This document shows, piece after piece, positions 25,391-33,741 of a stretch of DNA of 58,607 nucleotides. Position 1 is the first letter of the stretch. Each line of letters opens with the position of its first letter. The position numbers were made by a program, and so were the translations under genes. The notes under the pieces are model-generated. The model was not told where the DNA came from. It saw only the letters and a list, made by a program, of their open reading frames with translations, and did no database searches. The DNA comes from SFTJ01 sp045613305 (GTDB lineage Bacteria > Bacteroidota > Bacteroidia > Bacteroidales > Muribaculaceae), in the NCBI GenBank assembly GCA_045613305.1, contig JAZLAU010000042.1, positions 1 to 58,607 of the forward strand. The letters run 5' to 3'.

Positions 25391-26345
25391 AAAGGACATT
25401 GAATATCGAAGCATTTTTCTGATTAATTGCTTTGAAGAAAAACACCTTAAACTACGCACCGGCGAACTTCTGCTGCAAGACAATGACGGAAAAACACTCA
25501 CAAAATTTCCGTTTCAAAAAGTGCTTGCCTTATTCATTATAGGCAACACCACCATCACGACACCACTGCTCGACAAGTGCCGAAAACACGGTGTATTTAT
25601 TTCGGTTATGAAGATGAACTTGCGGCCTGTGTTTACGTTTGGCAACAATGCTGAAGCAAATTTTCTGCTTCGCGAAAAGCAATATGCTTTTGACCCCAAT
25701 GACCTAACCGTGGCACGAAATTTAATGCGCCTAAAATTCAGCAACCAAATAAGGCTACTCGAAAAAACACGCAAAAAAGACGACCTAACCCAAGCCGCAC
25801 TAAAGACTGGTGCTACTGCCCTTGAAACCATCGATGAAATAAAATCGCTATCCGACCTTATGGGCCTGGAAGGATGGGTGGCAAAATTTTATTTCGCCGC
25901 CTATTTCCAAGACTTTGATTGGCACAAACGAATGCCTCGCACCAAATGCGACCAAATCAACGTGATGCTCGACATTGGCTACACCATGATGTTTAACTTT
26001 CTGGAATCATATGCCCGGCTATTTGGTTTCGACGTCTACATAGGGGTGTATCACCGTCTTTGGTTTAAACGAAAATCGCTTCTTTGTGACCTTATTGAAC
26101 CCTTTCGCTGCATTATCGATGCCACCATAAGGAAATCGCTAAACTTGAAGAAATTTAAACCATCGGACTTTAAACAGCAAAAAGGAGAATATCGCCTAAA
26201 ACCCGATGTGGCATCTGAATATTACAAAATTTTTATGGCTGAAATCATCAACTATAAAAAAGAAATTTTCACCTTTTTCCAAGGCTATTATCGATATTTT
26301 ATGAACCAAGAAAACTCTCAAAAATTCCCAACATTTAAAATATGA
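25380..26345 (+). CDS. cas1: CRISPR integrase Cas1
   Basis: Catalytic subunit of the spacer integrase, 321 residues. Metal ligands: Glu in LMGLEGWVAKFYF, His in GVYHRLWFKRKSL, and the acidic residues in LLCDLIEPFRCIID, all in the expected order. The N-terminal beta domain (1-80) and helical catalytic domain (about 90-321) are both present. The ATG at 25380 (MFTKKDIEYRSIF) overlaps the end of cas4; an in-frame ATG 30 bp earlier would give a longer overlap. Overlaps cas2 by 4 bp (ATGA). Confidence 0.96.
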   Translation: MFTKKDIEYRSIFLINCFEEKHLKLRTGELLLQDNDGKTLTKFPFQKVLALFIIGNTTITTPLLDKCRKHGVFISVMKMNLRPVFTFGNNAEANFLLREKQYAFDPNDLTVARNLMRLKFSNQIRLLEKTRKKDDLTQAALKTGATALETIDEIKSLSDLMGLEGWVAKFYFAAYFQDFDWHKRMPRTKCDQINVMLDIGYTMMFNFLESYARLFGFDVYIGVYHRLWFKRKSLLCDLIEPFRCIIDATIRKSLNLKKFKPSDFKQQKGEYRLKPDVASEYYKIFMAEIINYKKEIFTFFQGYYRYFMNQENSQKFPTFKI

Positions 26346-26614
26346 TTATCATTAGTTACGACATAAAAGACACCAAACTGAGAACAAAATTCTCGAAGTT
26401 TCTTATGAAAAGCGGTGGCATAAGGCTGCAATTTTCGGTGTACGAATTCAACAACACCAATCGACTGCTTGATGTGATAAAAGAGCGAATCAAATCGGAC
26501 TTTAGCGAAAAGTTTACGCCCGACGATAGTGTGATGATATTAACCGCCACAAATGCCAATGTGGAAAAATATGGCAACGCCATTCACCGCGACCAAGACC
26601 TGCTAACATTCTAA
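26342..26614 (+). CDS. cas2: CRISPR adaptation protein Cas2
   Basis: 90-residue ferredoxin-like dimer that bridges two Cas1 dimers and measures spacer length. The opening strand MIIISYDIKDTKLRTKF with the conserved Asp, the RLQFSVYEF strand and length all match Cas2. Its ATG overlaps the cas1 TGA (ATGA), so translation is coupled. It is the last cas gene; the leader and array follow on the same strand. Confidence 0.95.
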   Translation: MIIISYDIKDTKLRTKFSKFLMKSGGIRLQFSVYEFNNTNRLLDVIKERIKSDFSEKFTPDDSVMILTATNANVEKYGNAIHRDQDLLTF

Positions 26615-26789
26615 AAACAAACCTATAATAAAATATTTTTCTACGCATAGCGCTTATTTGCTGAGTGTCAATTACTTAATTACACAAAACTCCACTTTTA
26701 AGCATTTAGGTGGGGTAAACTTATGCAAATTTTATTTATCTAAGCTCTTTGATATTGAACAAATTACCACTATCTTTGCTTCAGTTAGG
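26615..26789 (+). promoter_or_regulatory. CRISPR leader with array promoter
   Basis: AT-rich 175-bp leader between cas2 and the first repeat. TTTG (26748-26751), 19 bp, TATCTTTG (26771-26778) is a perfect Bacteroidetes promoter whose start would fall a few bases before repeat 1 (26790). An imperfect inverted repeat ACTCCAC/GTGGGGT (26689-26695, 26710-26716) may be a host-factor site or a weak cas terminator. Confidence 0.75.
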
Positions 26790-27487
26790 GTTTAAATACC
26801 TTTTAAAATTTCTACTATTGTAGATGCCCACTAATACGAACATCCAATGTAATTGTTTAAATACCTTTTAAAATTTCTACTATTGTAGATAATTGTTCCG
26901 CTAATGGCTTCACGATTTACGTTTAAATACCTTTTAAAATTTCTACTATTGTAGATACTTCAATTGTTGCAGCATTTGGCGCAGGAGAGTTTAAATACCT
27001 TTTAAAATTTCTACTATTGTAGATAGAGTCTCACCTCCCCTTACCAATACTGTTTAAATACCTTTTAAAATTTCTACTATTGTAGATAGTGGTACATCAA
27101 TATACTCTCGTACTAGTGTTTAAATACCTTTTAAAATTTCTACTATTGTAGATCCGCTCGGGTAATAATACACGATTGTGCCTGTTTAAATACCTTTTAA
27201 AATTTCTACTATTGTAGATACACGTCGATGCGTTGACGCACTCCAATGCGTTTAAATACCTTTTAAAATTTCTACTATTGTAGATATTTACGATGTTTAA
27301 TCAATACGCATTGCGGTTTAAATACCTTTTAAAATTTCTACTATTGTAGATAGTCCTGCTGAACGTTCTGCTGCCATTGTTAAAGTTTAAATACCTTTTA
27401 AAATTTCTACTATTGTAGATAACGCTCATACTTTGGTACTATCGCTTTGGCGTTTAAATACCTTTTAAAATTTCTACTATTGTAAAA
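26790..27487 (+). CRISPR. type V-A CRISPR array, 10 intact repeats, 10 spacers, degenerate last repeat
   Basis: Ten identical 36-bp repeats start at 26790, 26855, 26921, 26989, 27052, 27118, 27184, 27250, 27316 and 27385. Each begins GTTTAAATACC and ends with the Cas12a handle AATTTCTACTATTGTAGAT (TCTAC/GTAGA pseudoknot stem). Spacers are 29, 30, 32, 27, 30, 30, 30, 30, 33 and 31 bp. The eleventh repeat (27452-27487) has lost its end: TGTAAAA replaces TGTAGAT, so its 3' stem arm is missing. The leader side is the cas2 side; crRNAs are read on the plus strand. No spacer match inside the window was noticed by eye. Confidence 0.98.
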
Positions 27488-27532
27488 GGGCAAACATAAC
27501 TGTTAACATAAGTGCTGGTTTAAAGACCTTTG
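27488..27532 (+). repeat. decayed spacer-repeat remnant beyond the array
   Basis: Exactly 30 bases after the degenerate repeat, GTTTAAAGACCTTTG (27518-27532) matches the first 15 bases of the repeat with two differences; the rest has eroded. This is the expected signature of an older, now-lost end of the array. Confidence 0.65.
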
Positions 27533-27604
27533 ATGTTCTATTTTGCACTTGGCGAAATTCTTGAGCGAAATAATATCTGATAATCAGATGGCTTGATTTA
27601 ATAC

Positions 27605-27640
27605 AAAAGGATGCAAGAAAAATCTTGCATCCTTTTTCTT
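27605..27640. terminator. bidirectional terminator after the array
   Basis: A perfect 14-bp stem AAAAGGATGCAAGA (27605-27618) and its complement (27623-27636) around an AAAA loop, with a T-rich tail on the plus side and T4 on the minus side. It can end the pre-crRNA and the minus-strand gene at 27679. Confidence 0.8.
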
Positions 27641-27678
27641 TTGTTCTTTGATATGTAGTCCGCACTGCGGGGCGGGTT

Positions 27679-28131
27679 TTATTTCTTTTGGTGGTATTCC
27701 ATGCGGTTGTGGAAGTCGTTCCATTTGTAGTAGCCTTGCAGGCGGCCGCGGGAGTCGAACACTTCGAGGCGCTTGTGAAAATCGTTCCACTTTTTGTAGC
27801 CTATCACTTTGCCCTTTGAGTCTTTAATGTCTTCACGGCCATGAAAATCGTTGTAGGAGCGGGTGCTGAGCGTTTTGCCGTTGCGGTCTTTGGTTTCCAT
27901 TCGGTTGTGAAAACTATTGTGTTTTTCGTATTTCACCATCTTGCCTTGGCGGTCGAAATACTCCAGACGGTCGTGAAAATCGTTCCACTTCGACCATCCC
28001 TGCAGGCGGCCCTGGGAGTCGAAATATTCGGTACGCTTGTGAAAGTCGTTCCACTTTTTGGTGAAAGTTTGCGCTTGCGAGCCGGCGGCGGCGGCCACCA
28101 TCAGCGCAAGGAGCAGGATGATGCGTTTCAT
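27679..28131 (-). CDS. secreted 22-residue-repeat protein
   Basis: 150 residues: a Sec signal peptide (MKRIILLLALMVAAAAGSQAQ) followed almost entirely by six tandem repeats of about 22 residues. The consensus is KWNDFHxRxEYFDxxGRxxGY (units begin at KWNDFHKRTEYF, KWNDFHDRLEYF, KHNSFHNRMETK, SYNDFHGREDIK, KWNDFHKRLEVF and KWNDFHNRMEYH). The regular aromatic/His/Asp-Gly pattern suggests stacked beta-hairpins, as in other short-repeat surface proteins, but I recognise no family. It has its own promoter and shares a terminator with the CRISPR array. Exported or periplasmic; ligand unknown. Confidence 0.85.
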   Translation of the reverse strand: MKRIILLLALMVAAAAGSQAQTFTKKWNDFHKRTEYFDSQGRLQGWSKWNDFHDRLEYFDRQGKMVKYEKHNSFHNRMETKDRNGKTLSTRSYNDFHGREDIKDSKGKVIGYKKWNDFHKRLEVFDSRGRLQGYYKWNDFHNRMEYHQKK

Positions 28132-28207
28132 GACCTTTGCAATAGTGATGAGTGAATGAAAAAACGGCGTTTAGCCCCCACACACGGCGGGATGGTTAGC
28201 GCTCATC

Positions 28208-28238
28208 CAAATTTACATAAATTCGGGCCGAAAACAAA
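28208..28238 (-). promoter_or_regulatory. promoter of the 22-residue-repeat protein gene
   Basis: Minus strand: TTTG (28238-28235), 19 bp, TAAATTTG (28215-28208), about 75 bp upstream of the start codon. Perfect consensus. Confidence 0.7.
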
Positions 28239-28291
28239 ATTCGGCGCTGCCAAAGTGCTAAAATGGCGCGCCGGTAGATATTCGGCTATAT

Positions 28292-28354
28292 AAAAAAAGC
28301 AGGGCCGAAGCCCTGCCGTAATCAAAACACCGCACGAATGCGGAACAATTAAAA
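28292..28354 (-). ncRNA. predicted small RNA of about 60 nt with two UUCG-capped hairpins
   Basis: On the minus strand a perfect promoter, TTTG (28391-28388), 20 bp, TACTTTTG (28367-28360), is followed by two hairpins with TTCG loops. These are CCGCA-TTCG-TGCGG (28343-28330) and GCAGGGC-TTCG-GCCCTGC (28316-28299), the latter followed by seven Ts: a textbook terminator. No reading frame of note lies inside. The unit sits between the repeat-protein gene and the DPP-IV-like gene. Function and family unknown. Confidence 0.65.
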
Positions 28355-28359
28355 ACGCA

Positions 28360-28391
28360 CAAAAGTAGACAAATGTCACAAAAATTGCAAA
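28360..28391 (-). promoter_or_regulatory. promoter of the predicted small RNA
   Basis: TTTG-N20-TACTTTTG on the minus strand, with the start expected near 28355. Confidence 0.6.
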
Positions 28392-28494
28392 TATTTTTTG
28401 CTGGTGTTGCCGCTGACGGCTGTTGTGCCGCCCGGCTATCGCGGCAAAGCAACTTTTTTTGCCTAATAATTAATGGTTTGTGAAAATGAAATTG

Positions 28495-28502
28495 TAAATT
28501 TG
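28495..28502 (+). promoter_or_regulatory. -7 box upstream of the DPP-IV-like peptidase
   Basis: TAAATTTG, exact -7 match, 126 bp before the ATG at 28629; the -33 element is not at ideal spacing. Confidence 0.5.
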
Positions 28503-28628
28503 TTTTTTGTATGGCAAGAATGCCTTAAAAATCAGGGCATCAAGGTGACGCAAATGCGCGCTTTTGCCCGAACAGAACCTAAATAAGTGAAAACAAAAAA
28601 CATTATAAAAAAACCTAACGCCATAACG

Positions 28629-31067
28629 ATGAATCTCAAGAAACTATTAGTATGCGCTATGCTGGTGAGTGCATCGGCAACAGCCATGGCACAAGAACGC
28701 TTGCCGGAATATCTGCAAGCCGAGAAATTCACCCAGCAGAAACTCAACACTATGCTGTTTAGCACCACCATCCGTCCGCAATGGATGGCCAACGGCAGCA
28801 TGTTTTGGTATGAATATAAAACCAGCGAAGGCAACTTCTGGTATGTGGTAGACCCGGCCACCCGCCGCAAGACTCCCCTCTGGGACCGCGACGAGATGGC
28901 TTCGCAATTGACCATGATTGTGAAAGACCCTTATGAGGCCCGACATCTGCCCATTCAGAACCTAAAGGCTAAGCCCGACGGCAAGACTTTCACCTTTGAG
29001 GTGACTTCGACTAAAGACCGTCCTGAACCTAAAAAAGACGATAAAGACAAGAAAAAGAAAAAAGGCGGTAAGCAGAAATTTTTCTTCGAATGGGATTTCA
29101 CCACTCAAACCCTCACTCACCTGAAGGATAAGGAAGAAGAGGAAAAGAAGTCGTTTCACGGCAGCGTGTCGCCCGACAAGAAGACGGTGATATATGCCAA
29201 GAACCTTAACCTCTACAAGATGAGTTATGACGACTATCTGAAGGCTCAAAAAGACGAAAAAGACAGCACCATAGTGGAAATTCAAATCACTACCGACGGA
29301 GTGGAACACTTTGGCTACAACATGCCTCACTATCGCCTCAACACCGACACCGTGTGCAACGGTAAGCGCTCGGGAGTGTATGGCGTGTGGTCGCCCGACT
29401 CGCGCTATTTCGTAACTACTCTTACCGACAACCGTCAGGTGAAGGAATTGTGGGTTATCAACTCAGTGGCTAACCCTCGCCCAACACTCGAAAGTTACAA
29501 ATATCAGATGCCGGGCGAAAAAGAGGCTCCTGTGGAACACCTCTACATCTTCGACATGACCGACAACTCGCGCAAGGAAATCAACACTTGGCGCTTCAAG
29601 GACCAAAACATAGGCCTTGAATCGGCTCCTCGCAAGAAGAAAGATGCTTTGCACGAAGATGTGGCATCGGTGTGGCTTGGCGATAACAACCGCTTCTTCT
29701 TGAGCCGCTCGAGCCGCGACTTGCACCGCATCGACATCTGCTCTTACACCATCGGCGCCGACACTATTGTGCCTATCGTGGAAGAACGCATGAACACCTA
29801 TCAAGAACTGCGCAAACTGCATGCTCTGAACGGCGGAAAGGAATTGATTCAATGGAGCGAACGCGACGGCTGGGCGCACCTTTACCTTTATGACGACAAG
29901 GGTAACCTTAAGAACCGCATCACCAAGGGCAGTTGGCACGTGGAAGACATTGTGAAGGTTGACGAACGCACACGCACTGTGTATTTCACCGCTTGCGGCA
30001 TGAACCCTGACGAAAATCCTTACTACGAACACCTTTACAGCGTGCGCTTGGACGGAACAGGACTTAAAAACCTTACCGAAGGCGACTATTTCCACGCCGT
30101 GCTTATGGACGACGACGCTCGTTTTGTGGTTGACAACTACTCTCGCATCAACACCATTCCTTGCACCGACTTGAAAGACGCGCAGGGCAATAAGATAATG
30201 ACTCTTGAAGAAGCCGACTTCTCGCAACTATTTGCCAACGGCTACAAGTTCCCCGAACTCTTCAAGGTGAAGGCAGCCGACGGCATCACCGACCTGTATG
30301 GCGTGATGTATAAGCCTTTCGACATGGACACCACCAAGGTGTATCCTATCATCGACTATGTGTATCCAGGCCCACAAGTTGAGGCCGTGTACTATCCGTT
30401 TACCCGCATGAGCGTGCGCACCGACCGCTTGGCGCAAGCCGGATTTATAGTGATTTCGGTGGGACAGCGCGGCGGTCACCCTAACCGCTCGAAGTGGTAT
30501 CACAACTTTGGCTACGGCAACATGCGCGACTACCCTCTTGCCGACCACAAATATGCCATAGAGCAACTTGCCAACCGCCACAAGTGGATTGACATCGACA
30601 AGGTGGGCATTCACGGACACTCGGGCGGCGGCTTTATGAGCACTGCAGCCATTTGCCAATATCCCGACTTCTTTAAGGTGGCTGTGTCGTGCGCCGGTAA
30701 CCACGATAACTCTATCTATAACCGCTGGTGGAGCGAAACTCACCACGGCGTGAAGGAAAAAGTGAGCGAAAAGGGCGACACCACTTTCGTTTACCAAATA
30801 GCCACTAACCCACAAATAGCCAAAAACCTAAAGGGCCATTTGATGCTTGTGCATGGCGACATCGACAACAATGTGCATCCAGCCAACACCACCCGCGTGG
30901 CCGATGCGCTGATTCGTGCCGGCAAGCGCTTCGACATGCTTTATCTGCCTCAACAACGCCACGGTTTCGGCAATATGAACGAATACTTCTACTGGCGAAT
31001 GGTTGACTACTTTAGCGAGCACCTAAAGGGCCGCAGCGAAAAGTCGGTCGACATCCCGAAACGATGA
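28629..31067 (+). CDS. S9 family (DPP-IV-like) exported peptidase
   Basis: Exported serine peptidase of 812 residues, expected to remove dipeptides from short peptides in the periplasm, supporting growth on peptides. Signal peptide MNLKKLLVCAMLVSASATAMA; then a long beta-propeller region (about 40-560, with a Lys-rich insert around 135-160), then the alpha/beta-hydrolase domain. Catalytic triad: Ser665 in HGHSGGG, Asp746 in HGDIDNNV, His778 in QQRHGFG. The ATG at 28629 is preferred to 28587 because the signal peptide begins there. Transcribed alone; a strong terminator follows. Confidence 0.94.
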   Translation: MNLKKLLVCAMLVSASATAMAQERLPEYLQAEKFTQQKLNTMLFSTTIRPQWMANGSMFWYEYKTSEGNFWYVVDPATRRKTPLWDRDEMASQLTMIVKDPYEARHLPIQNLKAKPDGKTFTFEVTSTKDRPEPKKDDKDKKKKKGGKQKFFFEWDFTTQTLTHLKDKEEEEKKSFHGSVSPDKKTVIYAKNLNLYKMSYDDYLKAQKDEKDSTIVEIQITTDGVEHFGYNMPHYRLNTDTVCNGKRSGVYGVWSPDSRYFVTTLTDNRQVKELWVINSVANPRPTLESYKYQMPGEKEAPVEHLYIFDMTDNSRKEINTWRFKDQNIGLESAPRKKKDALHEDVASVWLGDNNRFFLSRSSRDLHRIDICSYTIGADTIVPIVEERMNTYQELRKLHALNGGKELIQWSERDGWAHLYLYDDKGNLKNRITKGSWHVEDIVKVDERTRTVYFTACGMNPDENPYYEHLYSVRLDGTGLKNLTEGDYFHAVLMDDDARFVVDNYSRINTIPCTDLKDAQGNKIMTLEEADFSQLFANGYKFPELFKVKAADGITDLYGVMYKPFDMDTTKVYPIIDYVYPGPQVEAVYYPFTRMSVRTDRLAQAGFIVISVGQRGGHPNRSKWYHNFGYGNMRDYPLADHKYAIEQLANRHKWIDIDKVGIHGHSGGGFMSTAAICQYPDFFKVAVSCAGNHDNSIYNRWWSETHHGVKEKVSEKGDTTFVYQIATNPQIAKNLKGHLMLVHGDIDNNVHPANTTRVADALIRAGKRFDMLYLPQQRHGFGNMNEYFYWRMVDYFSEHLKGRSEKSVDIPKR

Positions 31068-31117
31068 CATAGAGCCACCTCGCAGCCTCACTCATAGCGG
31101 CTACAAGCGCCAGAGTG

Positions 31118-31170
31118 GTCGCCAATGCGTAAATACTTGCAATTTCGCACTGGCGACTGCTTTTTTTTTG
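31118..31170 (+). terminator. terminator after the DPP-IV-like gene
   Basis: GTCGCCA-a-TGCG (31118-31129) pairs with CGCA-c-TGGCGAC (31146-31157), followed within 3 bases by nine Ts. Confidence 0.85.
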
Positions 31171-31201
31171 CAAACTTTTATAGTTAGTCATCAAAAAAAA
31201 C

Positions 31202-31209
31202 TATATTTG
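31202..31209 (+). promoter_or_regulatory. -7 box of the glycosyltransferase gene
   Basis: TATATTTG ends 8 bp before the ATG at 31218, so the mRNA leader would be only a few bases or absent. Confidence 0.5.
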
Positions 31210-31217
31210 TGGATACC

Positions 31218-32312
31218 ATGCTAAACATCTATCAAATATTATCAGACAGCAGGTGGTCGGGCCCCGAACAATATGCCTACGACCTCACTGCCCAAATGAA
31301 GAGCGATAACCAAGAATTCTATACTGAAATCGTAACCCAAAATCGCCCTGCCATCATAGAGCGCTTTCGCCAACTGGAAGTGCCGGTATCGATATTGCCA
31401 CTAAAAAGCCTTAGCGACCTTGACTCGCCGGTGCGATTGGCTCGACAAATTAAACGCGGCAAAAACATTCTGCACGTGCACAACATGAAGGATGCCGTGA
31501 CTGCCGTGTTTGCCTGCAAAATATCGGAAAATCCGCTCAACCGGGTGGTGCTCACAAGCCACAGCGTAGAACGCCCTAAAACCAGCATTTGGTATCGACG
31601 TGTGCTTAAGGAAATTAACCACATCGTGTTTGTTTCGCAAGTGCAATACGACGAATTCATTGACCACGCCAAGCGTTTCGACCGCAAGCGCGCTTCGGTG
31701 ATTCACGACAGCATTCGCCCCCTTGAGGCCGACGGACAAGTGATGAACCTGCGTAAAGACCTCAACATTGCCGACAGCAAAACCCTGATAATGTTTCACG
31801 GACGCGTGTGCAAAGAAAAAGGCATTGATGTGCTCGTTGAGGCGCTATCTCAACTCAATAAAGACACTTTCCACCTGGTTGTGATAGGCGAGGGCAACAA
31901 GCACTACACTAAAAAACTTAAAGCATTAATCGACGACAAACAACTCGCCGACAACATAACCATGATGGGCTATCAGCCTAACTTGCAGCAACTCATAGCG
32001 CAAGCCGACTTTGGCGTGCTGCCTGCCGCTTGGCGCGAACCTTTCGGCATCAGCAACCTGGAATATATGATGCAAGGCAAGGCTCACATCTCAACCAACA
32101 ACGGCGGACAAGTGGAATATTTGCGACACTTTGAAAACGCTTTGCTGGTGGAACCCGAAAACCCTTCAAGCCTCGCTTCGGCCATTCAACGCCTAATCGA
32201 CGACAAACAACTGCGTAACGACTTGGGCATACAGGCGAAAGACGACTTTGACCAACATCTAACCTACAAACACTTCTACGAAAAAATCATCTCGCTCTAT
32301 AACAGCCTCTAA
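31218..32312 (+). CDS. glycosyltransferase, GT4-like (GT-B fold)
   Basis: 364-residue cytoplasmic or membrane-associated sugar transferase. The N-terminal Rossmann half holds SRWSGPEQYAYDL and HVHNMKDAV. The C-terminal half has the Glycos_transf_1 core: MFHGRVCKEKGIDVLVEAL, VVIGEGNKHY, MMGYQPNLQQLIAQADFGVLPA, and the nucleotide-sugar EX7E region WREPFGISNLEYM. Acceptor and donor cannot be predicted; lipopolysaccharide or glycan assembly is typical. The ATG at 31218 was chosen because an in-frame GTG at 31209 lies in the promoter box. Confidence 0.9.
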   Translation: MLNIYQILSDSRWSGPEQYAYDLTAQMKSDNQEFYTEIVTQNRPAIIERFRQLEVPVSILPLKSLSDLDSPVRLARQIKRGKNILHVHNMKDAVTAVFACKISENPLNRVVLTSHSVERPKTSIWYRRVLKEINHIVFVSQVQYDEFIDHAKRFDRKRASVIHDSIRPLEADGQVMNLRKDLNIADSKTLIMFHGRVCKEKGIDVLVEALSQLNKDTFHLVVIGEGNKHYTKKLKALIDDKQLADNITMMGYQPNLQQLIAQADFGVLPAAWREPFGISNLEYMMQGKAHISTNNGGQVEYLRHFENALLVEPENPSSLASAIQRLIDDKQLRNDLGIQAKDDFDQHLTYKHFYEKIISLYNSL

Positions 32313-32402
32313 CGAGAGGTTGGCGCTTAACGGCCTGCGAGTGATAAATCAAAGCAATTGCAGCCCCGCATAGCCCCGCAAAATCAAAAAATGTAATAAT
32401 AT

Positions 32403-32427
32403 GCCTTGCCGCTAATAACGGCAGGGC
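32403..32427 (+). terminator. hairpin after the glycosyltransferase gene
   Basis: GCCTTGCCG (32403-32411) and CGGCAGGGC (32419-32427) form a stem around a 7-base loop, followed by TTTGTGCTT. Confidence 0.6.
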
Positions 32428-32625
32428 TTTGTGCTTATTAAAAACTTGCGTTAAAAGGATACGCCAAGAACGATATTTTCAAATAATATGACAATGGCGA
32501 CTACTCAAATGAGCAGTCGCCATTACTATAAAAATCAAGATATCCTAATTATCATATACTCGCCTCCACGGTTACCCGCATATCGTAGGGGCAATTTTCG
32601 TGGCGCGGTCGGCGGTTAATTGGCA
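32428..32625. other. intergenic stretch with a strong hairpin
   Basis: AATGGCGACT (32493-32502) and AGTCGCCATT (32515-32524) form a perfect 10-bp stem with inner CTCA/TGAG pairing. It may terminate the minus-strand acyltransferase gene, although no T-run follows directly. Nothing coding seen. Confidence 0.5.
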
Positions 32626-33741
32626 TTAACAGCCCACAATGTATTTGCTGCCCGGCAAGTATGAAAGAATCTTCACTGTGACAGTAGAACAAATGAACGT
32701 AAGCACTGCAATGACAGGAATAGCCAAAGCAATAGGGATTATAGGCTCAGCCGAATTGCCGCCAACAAAGAACGCAGCAATAGGCGCCAAATAAAGCATG
32801 TGCACCAAATAAATGCCAAACGACATCTTTGAAATGCTCAAAAGCCAAGCCGGAGTCTTAGGCTTTTCGATGCAAGAGAACAACACAAACACACCAAATG
32901 TAGCAATAATCACGTTAGGCGTGCAGAATTCCCAAGCCCATTCCAAAATAGGAGTTTCAATCTTCACACCAGGCTCACCCATCATCCAGAACGACCATGC
33001 AGTGAACGCCATTCCGGCAAATGCAGTAAGGCCGCCAATGCGCAAACGCTTTGCTCTGTCCCACTTGATGTGGAATCGGATGTAATGAGCAAGCACCAAA
33101 TAGCCAAGATAGCCCGACACATACCAGAACATGCCGTATCCGTTCCAGAAACATTCGCCCCACACTTCAGGTGTGATAAACTTATGAATGAACGGAGTGA
33201 ACGATGAAATGAAGAATAGGGTTAGGAATATTCTTTCGTCTTTAGCCGACGCCTTTTCAAGCCAAGGCGACACCACAGGAATTATAAAATACACACCGAT
33301 AAGAGGATATAAGAACCACAAGTGGCCCGCCATCGATGGGAAATTAAACGGAATAGTTTTGAGGTCGGCAATCGATTGCTCCCAAGTCATAGCACCCCAA
33401 GCCAAAGGCAAGAATGTGTAGATGAGCATAAACACCAACATAGGAGGCACCACGCGCATCAAGCGGCGCTTGTAGAACGACGACATTGAAGCCCCTGGCT
33501 TCATTGGCACAAGCAAAAATGCCGAAACAATCATAAACAAAGGCACACTGATGCGGCCAAATGCGCCGTCATAAAACGACACCCAGAAGCGATTGGCCTC
33601 GTTAGCCAACATTGACCAACTGCCTGCCAATCCCGACGAGTCGGCCCCATAAAAATTTTCACTTGCATGTACCAGCATTACCAAAAAGCATGCTACCACT
33701 CTGATGTAGTCAACAAATACTACTCTTTCTTCGGTTTTCAT
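32626..33741 (-). CDS. acyltransferase 3 family membrane protein
   Basis: 371-residue integral membrane protein with about ten helices, of the OafA/WecH-type acyltransferase_3 family that O-acylates sugars or other envelope molecules. Landmarks: VFVDYIRVVACFLVMLVHAS at the start (Asp, Arg and His of the conserved first helix), RISVPLFMIVSAFLLV, then KRRLMRVVPPMLVFML, HLWFLYPLIGVYFIIPVV, and a C-terminal KMSFGIYLVHML. A -7 box TATCTTTG (minus 33841-33834) lies about 93 bp upstream. Substrate unknown. Confidence 0.9.
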   Translation of the reverse strand: MKTEERVVFVDYIRVVACFLVMLVHASENFYGADSSGLAGSWSMLANEANRFWVSFYDGAFGRISVPLFMIVSAFLLVPMKPGASMSSFYKRRLMRVVPPMLVFMLIYTFLPLAWGAMTWEQSIADLKTIPFNFPSMAGHLWFLYPLIGVYFIIPVVSPWLEKASAKDERIFLTLFFISSFTPFIHKFITPEVWGECFWNGYGMFWYVSGYLGYLVLAHYIRFHIKWDRAKRLRIGGLTAFAGMAFTAWSFWMMGEPGVKIETPILEWAWEFCTPNVIIATFGVFVLFSCIEKPKTPAWLLSISKMSFGIYLVHMLYLAPIAAFFVGGNSAEPIIPIALAIPVIAVLTFICSTVTVKILSYLPGSKYIVGC

